This document shows positions 12,491 to 46,265 of a stretch of 64,000 nucleotides of DNA, one piece after another (the stretch's first letter is position 1; each line of letters begins with the position of its first letter). This DNA is from Rhyacichthys aspro (Eukaryota; Chordata; Actinopteri; Gobiiformes; Rhyacichthyidae). The position numbers were made by a program, and so were the translations under genes. The notes under the pieces were generated by a model. The model was given only the letters and a program-made list of their open reading frames with translations, made no database searches and was not told the origin of the DNA. The stretch is from contig CM072153.1 of assembly GCA_036850595.1 (NCBI GenBank), positions 12,294,169 to 12,358,168 on the forward strand. Direction: 5' to 3'.

Positions 12491-13763
12491 TCAGCTAAAG
12501 TTGTGAATGGCCAGTCTAAAACATTCGTTGATGCATACCCATGAATTATTGCACGGCTTCAGAATAAAACTTTGCTGGAAACCCAAGATATGATCATTAT
12601 CGACCTGCAAACACAGAAATAGAATATCACACAAAGAATATTAGTCAGCAACACTAACTTCAGTAAATACACCCAATGGAAATACAGCATGTAGAGGACG
12701 GTAAATGTTGCTAAAACATGTAACACCCTGTGGTGCAAACATTAAAAGACCCAAGAAAATTGAGTCAACTTTGGCCTTTACTGTTACAATTGTACAATTG
12801 TAATTTCCTGTCCAAATGCATTCCCAAACATTTATGTCTAAAAACTCAATTTCCAAAATCTCCAATTCTCCTCGCTATGTGATAATTGGCCACTTAAAGA
12901 TTTGTAATTATTGAGTTACTTACGCTTAATTGTCCTAAAACTGTTGTCAAGATGTAGCAGTCTGCCACAATTTGGTGGTCCTGACTTGTAAGTTCACGTT
13001 TTATTTGTTGGATGGGAAGACTCTGGCACACACCAGGGAACAATTTAGAGAAAACCAAAGGGAATTATTAATTTCATAATCAAAACACAATATCAAATGC
13101 ACACACACATTCACTAATTATACCTCATTCACTACAACCTAGCTACTAACCCACAAGTTAGACTACAGGCCTGCAGCATAAGTCTTTTGGGGTTTTTTTT
13201 TATCTGTTGCTGTCAAAGGGGCCCTACCTGTTGGACAAGTAATGCTTATTGACAAGAAGAACTGGTCTGGTCAAACATATGCATTTAAAATATGCAATTT
13301 GCATGATTGTGGAGATTATTTTACAGGAAAGAATGGCCTGCAACAAGCATCCCTTTAGTGAAATACTGTCAAATGCTGACGGAAGTACTTACAGAGACTT
13401 TTGCCATAATTTGATCTTTCCCATAGTACTTCTGTCCTTCCCATATACAAATGGACTCAGGAGTCTGTTAGGAATAAGTTGGTGTGAAAGTTGCAAGAGG
13501 CAGCAGCACTTTAACTACTAATATAATGTAAACAATATCTAACCTTAAATAACATGCGCACCATGATAACCACACTCTAAAGTTGAGTTTTCATTACCTA
13601 CTTAAGATAGGTTAAGCAACAGCATAAAACTACATAAACATAGAGGAAAAGATGTACTTACATATATTTTATGAAGCTGGGCTCTGTCAGAATCAAATAA
13701 TTGGTAGTAAAACTGCACAAACTGGGATCCTATCTTCTCACACAGAGCTTGTTTTTCATCCAT
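12491..13763 (-). CDS. nutf2l: Nuclear transport factor 2 paralogue (tandem copy, NUTF2-like)
   Basis: NTF2 family protein of 128 aa. NTF2 is a homodimer that binds Ran-GDP and FxFG nucleoporins to return Ran to the nucleus. Exons: 13662-13763, 13393-13464, 12924-13022, 12491-12604, all joined in phase 0. The protein begins MDEKQALCEKIGSQFVQFYY and ends FRLAIHNFS. The FxFG-pocket Trp and Ran-contact Glu are kept (W42, E43, in CIWEGQKYYG), as is the acidic D93-N-D95 pair, so it should still bind Ran. The exon 2-4 lengths (72, 99, 114) are identical to those of the neighbouring nutf2, which shows a tandem gene duplication. The sequence is clearly more diverged from mammalian NUTF2 than the neighbour is. 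Zebrafish has a gene named nutf2l; orthology to it is inferred, not proven. Confidence 0.9.
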
Positions 13764-14065
13764 GTTGGACTGCAGCAGACTACTTAAGAGCTGAAGAGCT
13801 TTTAGGGTAGGGCTGAGTTGAGGGGTAGGTGGGCGGGTGGGTGAGAATGTCTTAAATGTAGGCTACAGAAATTGTATAGGTGATTGAGTCAGAGGAGCAG
13901 GTCTGTACATGTGTCAGTGAAGGTAAAAACTCACATGGACATGCAGTGTGGACAGAAAGATACAGAAGTCCAGAGAAAAGGTGAGTACCACATTGACACA
14001 AACATTTCAAGTTCATTCGGATGTCCTGCTATAACTTAATTGGTGTATATAAGTATATATACCAA

Positions 14066-14081
14066 ACTGCGCCCTCTAGCG
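14066..14081 (-). promoter_or_regulatory. CTCF-like motif between nutf2 copies
   Basis: The minus strand reads CGCTAGAGGGCGCAGT, close to the CTCF core CCASYAGRKGGCRSY with one mismatch in the well-conserved part. It stands out as a GC-rich island in AT-rich DNA. Motif match only; occupancy is unknown. Confidence 0.4.
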
Positions 14082-14891
14082 TTGCGACTCAAGACACATT
14101 AAATATTTGCTTTAGACCGGAACAGACGGCTACTCGTCTTTATATTCACACGTAACATACATATCCACCTGTTGTTGCATTAGATTATTATTTTTGTTTT
14201 GCATTGTATGTTAAAAATAATTATAAGAACAGACACATTTTTCAGTAAGACCTTACTGTCGGCCCATTATCGTCTGGTGAACATTCTTACACAAACCACA
14301 GCAACCTACAATGTGATCAGGGCAGGAAGCAGCTATTGCGCACAAGAAATTATGAATATTGGCTTTATTTGTAGTGCAGTGCTAGAAAATATACCCTCTG
14401 TGTGTAGAGTTTTGGCTGCAGTTTTTTCCTGTTGATCCCATCATGTATTCAGCCTTATTTACAGAGTACTTGTTGATGATGATAATAACAGACTAAGAGT
14501 CAAATAAGTAAATAATTTAAACAGCACCCAGCAGATCCTAAAAATAGACTTTGACTCATCTTAAAGTCAGGTGAGGTCTCTATTTTCCAGCCTGTATGAC
14601 TCAGTTGGATGTAGCAAATGCATTCATACAACTCTACCAACAGGCTTCTGAATTATCAGTCGCAGTCTTTGTGTTTGAATTAGCAATAAGCATTTTGAAA
14701 ATACATCTGGACAAATAAAAGAAAGTTTAAAAAAAAAAAAAGCACTTTCTATCATCTTAATCTAAGGTGCATCACATTTCTACCACAAAAACATTTTCAG
14801 AGAAAAGTAATAATTACTTTAAACAAGAGATCTGAAAATATAACTTTAATGCTGGAAAAAAGAAGCCACACAATTAAGAAAAAAGTCCAGG

Positions 14892-14897
14892 TTTATT
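14892..14897 (-). terminator. Poly(A) signal of nutf2
   Basis: AATAAA on the minus strand followed by CCTGGACTTTTTTC. It lies 767 nt past the nutf2 stop codon. This is the best-placed signal for a long nutf2 3'UTR. Confidence 0.55.
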
Positions 14898-15663
14898 GTG
14901 AATCGTGGCTGCAGTCCATGTTATCTGCTTGACATCTGTATAAGAAGAAGGGACATAGAGACCGAGAGAAAATAAAGAATATGCAGGATAACAGCAAGGT
15001 CAAACTTTGTCCTCCATGATTCTTTGGTTTGCAAAAGCAAATCCTGGCAATAGAGAATGAATCATGGCAAAGTTAACAGTTGTGGAAAAGATAAAACTTA
15101 GTTTAACACGCTAAGGCAAGCTAGAGTTAACACTTAAGAGGCATCTAAAAACCATTACAACACAAGAAGTCGGAACTGAAGAACCCGGCTGAACCTGAAC
15201 ATGGATCTACAAACCAGTCGACGACAGTGCTAGCAGAGCTAAGTTGTCAGAAGTGAGGTCAACAGTAGAGTTGAGTAAAGAAGGGTGGACAACAGAGCAA
15301 ATATGATTTAATGGCGTTGGTAAGCGTTTTTTCTTTGTGGTGGCTTGAGTGTAGATGTTGTAATGAGGGGCTCCCAGCTTCATGCAGATCAGTGCAATGG
15401 CAGACAGGGGCATCTGATTGGTCGGCCGACTCTCAGCAAACAAACACGCTGCGTTTCTACAGGCTGGGGTGGTCTGAAAACCCACCTGGATGAGGTTCAG
15501 TGATTGACACATACAATCCGGTAGCTGCTTGTTTCTCAAACAGGCATAAATGAGACAATGAGAGGGAGGAATGAGTGCATCTCCATCCTCAGCTCCTCCC
15601 TCCCCTATCCATCACCCCAGTGCCCTTCACTATGGCTGCCCCTGCCCACCAAAACGTGGGAGG

Positions 15664-17286
15664 TTAGCCAAAGTTGTGAATGGCAAGCCTGAACATATCA
15701 TTAGTGCACACCCATGAGTCGTTTATGTTCTTCAGGATGAACGTCTGATGGAAACCAATAACAGGGTCATTGTCTGCCTGTAACCACACAGTGGAGATTT
15801 ACAATTTTAGCACATTAATCAAGTAAAACTGCGATAAAAACTATGAAACTATACGACATTACGTAGCAATTCTGATTGAAGTAATGCAATAGATTATGGA
15901 TATTGCTTTAAATACTGACTAAATCACCAAATCAAGTTTGTTCAATGTTATGTTTCCTGTCCTAGATTTCTAATAGGGCTACATGCTTTCTTCAAAACAT
16001 GTCAACATGTCTTAAAAACATGTCAACATGTCTTACTGACGATAGTACGTGCAATATTTGGACTTCGCTCTATGCATGGTAAACGTTTTAATGAAAAATG
16101 ACTAAGTTCCACTGGTCACATTCCCACAATTATTTTGTGGCACTACAGCAGGAATACTAATATTGTAGTTTAAGCAGTCTTTGTAGTATGCACAAACTGA
16201 TATTTCTGATTATGTTAACAGAACAGTATTCATAATTAAGTCAGATCACAATCACAGTCACACTTACTTTTAGTTGTCCTACAACCATACTCATTATGCA
16301 GCAGTCAGGGGTCGGCTGGTGGTCTTGTGCCGTTATACTGTGCGCTATTTTTGTGAATGGGAGACTCTGGGAGCAAAAAAGACAAACAAGAAAATAAAAC
16401 ACACAAACACTGAGTTAACTTATAAAAGGTAAACAAAAGTCACACTAGATTTTGGAGGAATCTTTTGCTACACACAAATTTAATCATGTGAATAGCGTGA
16501 GTGCACATAGCTGTGTATTTGCATATTCACATTTAACAGGATCTCCCTGGCTTGTAATGAAAGGATTTTTTTTTAACATAATTTTAATCCATGCAATTTA
16601 CTAACAACTTTTGATTGGTGTCTATATTGTACCTGGCTTCACCATTACCAGACACAAGTATATTTGGTATAACATTTTTCAAAGAATTCTTGACGAGGTA
16701 ATTGAAACATTTTTTTTCTACAAATCCTAACACCAAAGTATAACGCACAAATGAGTGTCGCTTTCAGAGAGCTGTGCAACTCCTGCATTGGCAACTTTAG
16801 ATGATGAGATAGCACAATACATCTCTACAGATGGGAAGCGTGTCTATTCTTTATGGATGCGGCATGAAGCAGCAAAGCAGATGAGACACACAGAAAAGGT
16901 CCATCCAATCCTTGGACTGATGTAAATGTACTGAGCCATACACCCACTTCTCTTTTACATAAACTCTTTGTGTATTAACTGCAAAAATCAATGTTACCAG
17001 AAAAACTCACAGTGAGTTTCTTAACAATGTCATTTTTTCCCTGGAACTGCTCTCCTTCCCATGTAAGGCATGAAGTATCAGTCTGTATGGATGTATACAA
17101 AGACAACATTACAGTGTTAGAATATTGATAAGAAAAGAGAGAGAGTTATTCCTGCTTTCTGTTGTGATACAAGTCTCTCTCACTCACATATATTGATCCG
17201 AGAAGTGATCTGTCAGAATCAAACATCTGGTAGTAGTGGTGCACAAAGCTTGATCCTATCTGTTCCCACACAGGCTGGTCCACCAT
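15664..17286 (-). CDS. nutf2: Nuclear transport factor 2
   Basis: 127 aa, exactly the length of human NUTF2. Exons: 17188-17286, 17011-17082, 16268-16366, 15664-15777, all in phase 0. The product is the homodimeric import carrier for Ran-GDP, acting at nuclear pores. It begins MVDQPVWEQIGSSFVHHYY and ends MFRLAIHNFG. The FxFG-binding Trp41, Ran-contact Glu42 (SCLTWEGEQFQGK) and the Asp92/Asp94 pair (ADNDPVIGFHQ) are all present. SITAQDHQPTPD is identical to the human sequence. The start codon is preceded by 21 nt of 5'UTR in the same exon. This copy is the conserved one; the copy at 12.5-13.8 kb is the divergent tandem duplicate. Confidence 0.97.
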
Positions 17287-18340
17287 CTTGGTTCACCCTT
17301 CAGGACACTGAGACAAGCCAAAGGGGAAAGTTAAGATATTTGCACAGGTGAGCATATTTTTTTAATTTTCAGTCTCCTAAAATAGAGTCATTAAAATAAA
17401 CTGGACAAATCATTCATGGTGCATCTTTACTGTCTGTACAGAGTTGGTAGAACAATTCTAATATTTGTAAATAAAGCTGCATGACGTTAAATTAAATCAT
17501 TATTGTTCAGAACATCGCACTCATCATAAGAATGAAGGGCATAAATACATTCCACCTCAGATTAACATGCCAATCATATTTACCAAGCCTATCCAGGCGT
17601 GTTTGCTGAGCACACTATACCTGCTGCTAGACTGACACTGACAGAACAAGTCCTGCGCCTCCAAATAACTATACAGTGTTGATACTGGGACGATCAGCAA
17701 AAGGTTTAAGAACTAGCAATGAAGGAGCAACTACACGGGTAAAATGTGACATATATGAATGTGTCTAGATGTTCGATCTACTTCTGGCCTTTTGGTTAGA
17801 TTAAAAGTGGAGTTTGAATGACTCGCTAGCACAGGCTAACGAGCTGCTACTTGTTTCTTGTTTGCTAACGTTGCTAGCATACGCAGCTATCAGTCCATGC
17901 TTTTGCCAGTTAGAAAACGTCACAAAAAATTTCCTTTCGGTCGTTATTCAAGGGGGCAGCTTGGTGCCTGGCGCAGGCCTCTTCGGCAGTTGCTAAAAAT
18001 ATCTTGTCTCCTCCAAGTGTTGATGCCTCTACAGGCCCGCGATAGTTCTGGAGCCCTGGGCAGCTACCCTTCATAGGCGTGCCCAGCGTAAGATCGAAAC
18101 AAGAGTGCAGCAGCCAATTAAACAACTTATAATGCTTTATTACTGTTTACGTGTAAGGCAACAGTTACTCTGGGTATTTCCTTACATGTTTCCATTCACT
18201 ATTCTTAATAAGAGCTTTTAAAAAAGAAGTAAGAGTTACTTACCTCTGACCAAAGCCGAAACCGGCCGCACGACTACACAGTGCCTGCTGCTATTGCTGG
18301 CCCCAACGAACAGAGCAGAGGGCACGCGCTCAAAGCCGTA
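17287..18340 (-). other. nutf2 5'UTR: part of exon 2, intron, and non-coding exon 1
   Basis: The first coding exon extends to an acceptor (TGTCTCAG) at 17,307/17,308. A GC-rich non-coding exon 1 ends at 18,244 with donor GTAAGTAACTC, and its 5' end is probably near 18,340. The intervening intron of about 0.9 kb contains clustered GCTAGC/GCTAAC words at 17,822-17,880. The exon-intron call rests on splice signals and on the GC-rich promoter next to it; there is no transcript evidence. Confidence 0.6.
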
Positions 18341-18350
18341 ATCGGCGCGG

Positions 18351-18369
18351 GGAATTCTGGGAGTGTAGT
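18351..18369 (-). promoter_or_regulatory. ZNF143/THAP11-type motif at the nutf2 promoter
   Basis: The minus strand reads ACTACACTCCCAGAATTCC. The known ZNF143/THAP11 element is ACTACAAYTCCCAGMATGC; here one base is missing between the two half motifs and the last triplet differs. It sits just upstream of the GC-rich non-coding exon 1, the usual position for this promoter element. Confidence 0.55.
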
Positions 18370-19322
18370 CTTACCGAATGAGTAGGCCACTCAGCTCAGA
18401 GTCAGGTTAGTTTTGTGTTTACAATACACACGTCATGGCAAAAAATAATAATTAATAACTCTAATAAAGGCACATTTTCAAGGTTTATAGGGGAACATTT
18501 GTAAGCAAACGTGTCCTACTAGCCAGCCCTCTCTCTTAGTTCTCACCAACAGATGAAGAAAAACATAGTGACTAGTGTCCAACTTTAGCTACTATTTCTT
18601 CTCTTCTGAGAGGTGTACACTTTACAATAGTGAAATACAGGCCAGAGAAATTATGTTGACAATTTTGCCTATATTGTTCACGTGAGGAATGGGTCTTTGT
18701 TGTATAAGGAATAGTTTAATTAAGACATTGTGCGTGTTACACAATTATTAATAAACTAATGGCATAAAATATGTAAGAAAAGGTTTTCTAGCAAGGCACC
18801 TGGACGTAGGTTTGAGGTGCAGACATAAAATATGTAATAATGTAATATTTTTTTACATCAGAAGCAGGCAAACACTAGTTACAAAAACACACTGTCCTAA
18901 TCTAATGTGATGACTGTGATGAATCATGTCTATGTAAAGTGTGTCTGCAGGTGTTTATCAGTTTTGCTACTACTCAAAAAACACATTTCATTAATCTCTT
19001 CCTCCAGACACTGAGATGCATAAGGCTTGCTGATGTGTTAACTATCTTCAGACTAACACATGTATGTTTAGGCTGTAATAAACACAGACTCCCTAAGTGT
19101 TAAGCAGTCTTTAAAAAAAGCACACATTTATGTTTAACTAAAATGGCAAAATATATTAACACCTAGTAATTGTTCTAATATAAAAATGTTTTAGTAAACT
19201 TTTGTTTGTTGTTGTTTTGGTTAATACATATACATTAGTTAAAGAAAAAATGTTTTACTTTCTAATATGTTAACTTTTTTTTAATATCTAAATACAGTAT
19301 TTTCTTTCAATAATAAATCAAT
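18370..19322. other. Intergenic between nutf2 promoter and tsnaxip1 3' end
   Basis: About 0.95 kb of AT-rich DNA. On the minus strand, ATTAAA at 19,285-19,280 is a possible tsnaxip1 poly(A) signal. I searched it for remnants of THAP11 or CENPT, the genes expected here from the human order, and saw none. Confidence 0.6.
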
Positions 19323-21848
19323 TCAGGTATGTTCATCATTCTTTGAACTGATTGTATCCGTATTTTCTGATTTCTGAAAACCTCGAGGTAATGTTCCCAC
19401 ACCAGAGTCTTCAAGCTGTGGAAATAATAATATCAGCAGAATTTTAATAAAATAATAATTTAATAAATAAAGTTTAAATATTTAAAAGTGAAAATGGTTA
19501 AGGTTTGGTTAGACAGTGTTGATGTTGATTTTAAAGTTTTTTCTTGCATTGTACTTTTTTTTTTTTTTTTTTGGTAACATGACCTAACATAAAAAGCACT
19601 GATACGTACTAGGCTGTAAAGCTTCTGTGAGGAGATGTAGTTATCAGTGCCATCTGGCTCGCCTTGAGAAGAGGCCATAAGTTTATCAATTTCCTCATCT
19701 GACTTAAAAGGAAAAGATGTCTTCAGGGCTCTTCTATATGAACACACAAAAGTTTTTTTTTATTGTCATCAGTATTTTGCTATACAAATAAAATGTCTTC
19801 ATTTTGTCTTACCTAAACTGCTGGACAGTAAGCATATCATTCTCTGAAAAATGAGAATTGATTGGCTTTTGCAATTCGCTGGTCTGGCTCTGGTTCTCTC
19901 CCTGCAAGAATGTTTTTTCCACCTAATGTATATGGTCAAATACATATTACAGAAAACATTCACCATGAATATTTGGTGTAATAACAACTCAATGCAATTT
20001 TAGACAACACAATGATAAAAGTGAATGTTTCTAAAATTCTCTTACACTGACATATTGTTGTGTTTCCATTTGCAGGCTTCCTTTCTTATAGATCTCCAAC
20101 AGGGTGTCAAACTCCATCTTCAACAAATCAAAGTCAGCCTGGAGCGTTGTTAACTGGCCAGGCCACAAATATTAAAAAAAAACATAAATGTAGGAATCTT
20201 CTTCTCTCAAGGAAGTAGTATTAGGTTGTTTTTTTTTGGGTTTTTTTTACATACCTGCTTAAGTGTCTGGTTATGTGATTTTTCCATAGCATCCCAGTCT
20301 CGTCGCGGCACAACGTCCCAGTACTCTGCCTTTATTCTGGTAAGCTCCTCCTGGGCTGTAGTCAGATCTTGTTGAGAAACCTTCAGAGCAAGCTGTAGCT
20401 CCACTGGGTCCATAGATTCTCCTGAAACACACCATTTAAATGGGACTGTTTTGTTCTCATAGGAAAACCAGAAGTCAAGTATACAAAGGAGACTTTCTTG
20501 AGAAATCCACAGCAAGACATAAATCACAAAGAAATTTAATACTTGGTCTTACTTGAATTTTCATTTTCAAATTGCTCCTCCTTCACAGAACATCTTGTAA
20601 GGTCATTAAGTTGCCATAGTAGCAATTTACGAGCATCACATTCCTCCCTATATTGCAGATACTGATTAGACAGTTCAGACTGTAGATGGTCCACCTGAAA
20701 AGGTAAAGAAAGGTAAGGAAGGTTAGATGGCAGTTTACCATTAACTGCCAGGTCAGAAAGTGTTTATGAATTATTATGAGTTAATATAATTAACTATTCT
20801 TAGAAATGTTGGCTTAGAAATATTGTGTACCACATCCTGCATGATTCTTTGTTTAGATGTTTGAGTCTCAATCCTTTCCTGTAGTTTTTTATTCTCTCTT
20901 TTCAAGGCTCCAATCTCAGCCTGCTCTTCCCTCCAGCGAGCTTGAATCTTCCTATTACACTCTTCGGTCACATGCCTTAAATGAGATCTCAGTGCTTCCA
21001 TTTCTCGTATTTGATGCTCCTGATAAACTGGAATGCATAAACAACAACATATATCTGTGTTGGATAAAAGTACAACAGGTACAACACAAAGTCTAATAAA
21101 ATATTTAAAAACATTTAAAATCCTAATGAAAAATGCCAAATTCTACGGTAATAAACTTGGAACTGAGCATACTGACCTAAAGTGTTTTCATATTCTTTTT
21201 TGATTGCAGACAGGAGAGGCTGGTAGGTTTTAAACTCTTTAATGAAAAAATAAAAGGCATCCCGGTACACCTGAGGCCCAAAATGTGAAATTAAGAACAG
21301 CTGACAAAAATATATGGAATATTACATGCATGTTATAGTTCTGTCACTATACCTGTAGCTTTAGTTCTTGATATTTTGGTTCATTCGGGTTGATAGCATG
21401 CAGCTCTTTGTCCACATAGTTTTCCAAATACAAGAAAAAGTGGGGCTTTCTATGTGTACCTGAATAAACACACTTACCCTCAGTCAAGTGCAACTGAAAG
21501 GACAAAGAACAGATTATGAAACATTTGCTACACTACTTTATGAAAACATGTTTGCTTTCCTTACTTTTTTCGTTGCAATGATGTGCTCATTAACTGAAAG
21601 AGCACTTGCTTCGATTTGACCCTCTATTGACATCTGGTCATTTCCGTGATAGTTGCTATGCTTAACGTTAGCTCTGAAATGAAAAAAAAACTAGATGCGT
21701 TCAATGCCGGAGAAACAAGTTTTTTTTTTTTTTTTTATAACATTTTAACCGTTTAAGCAGTAAACAGGCGATTAACTCTTTTAAATACTTGCCTGTATTT
21801 CTCTGACGATGTTAACGGTGGGAGTTTGGTTACTTTGTGTGGCGACAT
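19323..21848 (-). CDS. tsnaxip1: Translin-associated factor X-interacting protein 1 (compact form)
   Basis: 446 aa from 11 exons: 21793-21848, 21565-21673, 21353-21493, 21177-21270, 20831-21027, 20553-20694, 20255-20421, 20046-20153, 19813-19922, 19610-19733, 19323-19415. Human TSNAXIP1 is a testis-enriched protein that binds translin-associated factor X. The match covers the N-terminal domain (about residues 76-135: YLENYVDKEL, YFFIKEFKTYQPLLSAIK), a long coiled coil (about 133-330; the DVVPRRDW motif is shared with human), and a later helical motif (LTVQQFRRALKTSFPFKSDEEIDKLM). Compared with human, roughly 150-190 residues between these parts are missing. The intron there is only 123 bp, so no exon has been overlooked. 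The C-terminus is also short. The first intron uses a GC donor (GCAAGT). Confidence 0.92.
21719..21736. repeat. Homopolymer T tract in tsnaxip1 intron 1
   Basis: A run of about 17 T on the plus strand (A on the gene strand). Simple repeat with no inferred function. Confidence 0.8.
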
Positions 21849-22554
21849 CTTTACAGACAATACAGTGGATAATATTTAAGTTTTGAAATAACTCACTTGC
21901 TAGTTTAGTCTGAAAAGTTAGACTTTAGACTTTCGCGTAGTGTGTAAAACAGCCTGTGTACTGTAGAAACAACGAGAGCAGCGTTCCCATGGTAACGTAA
22001 AAGAACACGCAACAAAGCCCATATAGTAGGCCGCGGCGCGCCTAACTAAATTTCAAATGTCCACGATTAAACCGAAAAACATTGAAAAAACGTCAAAATG
22101 TATAATTATGCAGGCACAGACTTCACGTACAAAATATTGCAAATGATTGATTTTTATGTAAAATGACGTACTACTTTTGTTAGTAGACTACATAACACTA
22201 ACAGAATAAATGCACAGAAAGTTTACCACGTATGGATAGAAAACGTAACAAAGACAAAAACAAAATTGTAAATAAATATTTATTTCTTAAATCCAAATAA
22301 AAAAACATGAAGGGGGAAATTTTAGTCTCTTCTGAACTACAAATGTTGCCACACGCTAACAAATGTTGTTGGACTACAGTACCCAAACGGCACTGTTCCA
22401 GCCTACAGTACATTCTGCTGCTTATCCGGGGATGTCACACCGCTGCTATTTTCTCCCTTCAGTCCCTCTCACTCTCAGCCCACAGCACCAGCGGACAAGC
22501 ACGGGGCTTTGGAAAGGAAAAAACGCACAATAAGATACCAAACAGAAGCCAAAT
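21849..22554. promoter_or_regulatory. Divergent promoter interval of tsnaxip1 and ranbp10
   Basis: The 706 bp between the two start codons lie head to head. The tsnaxip1 side has an RFX X-box (listed separately) and a CpG-rich GGCCGCGGCGCGCC near 22,031. The ranbp10 side has GACTACAGTACCCAAAC near 22,371, a weak ZNF143-like match, and a pyrimidine-rich TCCCTCTCACTCTC stretch near 22,460 typical of TATA-less start regions. The two genes may share or separately use these elements. Confidence 0.65.
21983..21996. promoter_or_regulatory. RFX X-box in tsnaxip1 promoter
   Basis: GTTCCCATGGTAAC matches the palindromic X-box (GTTNCCATGGNAAC) bound by RFX factors. It lies 135 bp upstream of the tsnaxip1 start codon. 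RFX sites at this distance are the hallmark of ciliary genes, which suits a coiled-coil protein with testis and ciliated-cell expression. Motif evidence only. Confidence 0.75.
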
Positions 22555-45802
<23,248 letters not shown>

Positions 45803-46265
45803 CCCAAGGTCAGGTGAGAAACAACACAATTTGAATTTTTTTAATTACTGTGAATACTTATTACCTACTTCTCACTTCTGATTTCTTTCAAGTAATTTAT
45901 TTATTGACACACATCACTGCAGAAAGAAGTAATTCTTGAAAGATTAAGACTAAAACGTCAGGCTACATTGCAGAGATCGCACACATATTTCAGCTTTACA
46001 TGTAATACTAAATCAAGCTTTTTGCTCTGCAGCACTGGTTGTTTACGATGAATGTGTCCCTCTCCCCAGGTTAATGTTAAGTAGCACTGAGAGAAGGCAT
46101 GTCCAGCAGGTAGTTGTCATGGCGACGAAGGAGCGAGCATGCGTTTGATTGGTGTGTTTGACCGTACGTCAGACTGAGCCAGCGGCCCCTTGGAGCGGTG
46201 GAGAGCCGTGAAGAAAGTCTCCTTTTTAATTTAGTATTATCAAATAAAAATGTGTGACACTATTT
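45803..46265 (+). other. ranbp10 3'UTR (minimal)
   Basis: Runs from the TAG stop to about 17 nt past AATAAA at 46,243-46,248. It contains an X-box-like palindrome at 46,113. Other AATAAA hexamers further right (for example near 47,335) could extend the UTR. Confidence 0.55.
46113..46126. promoter_or_regulatory. X-box-like palindrome in ranbp10 3'UTR
   Basis: GTTGTCATGGCGAC has the RFX half-site spacing with two deviations from the optimum. A CRE-like TACGTCA lies about 40 bp downstream (near 46,165). Confidence 0.4.

Larger units (their letters stand above)
13764..15663 (-). other. Interval between the two nutf2 genes, including nutf2 3'UTR
   Basis: The interval of about 1.9 kb holds the upstream region of the nutf2 paralogue (right of 13,763) and the nutf2 3'UTR (about 14,880-15,663). 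The middle carries a short poly(A) run at about 14,729 and the CTCF-like site listed separately. A 110-residue open frame at 15,207-15,539 lies within the 3'UTR and has no recognisable homology. Confidence 0.6.
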
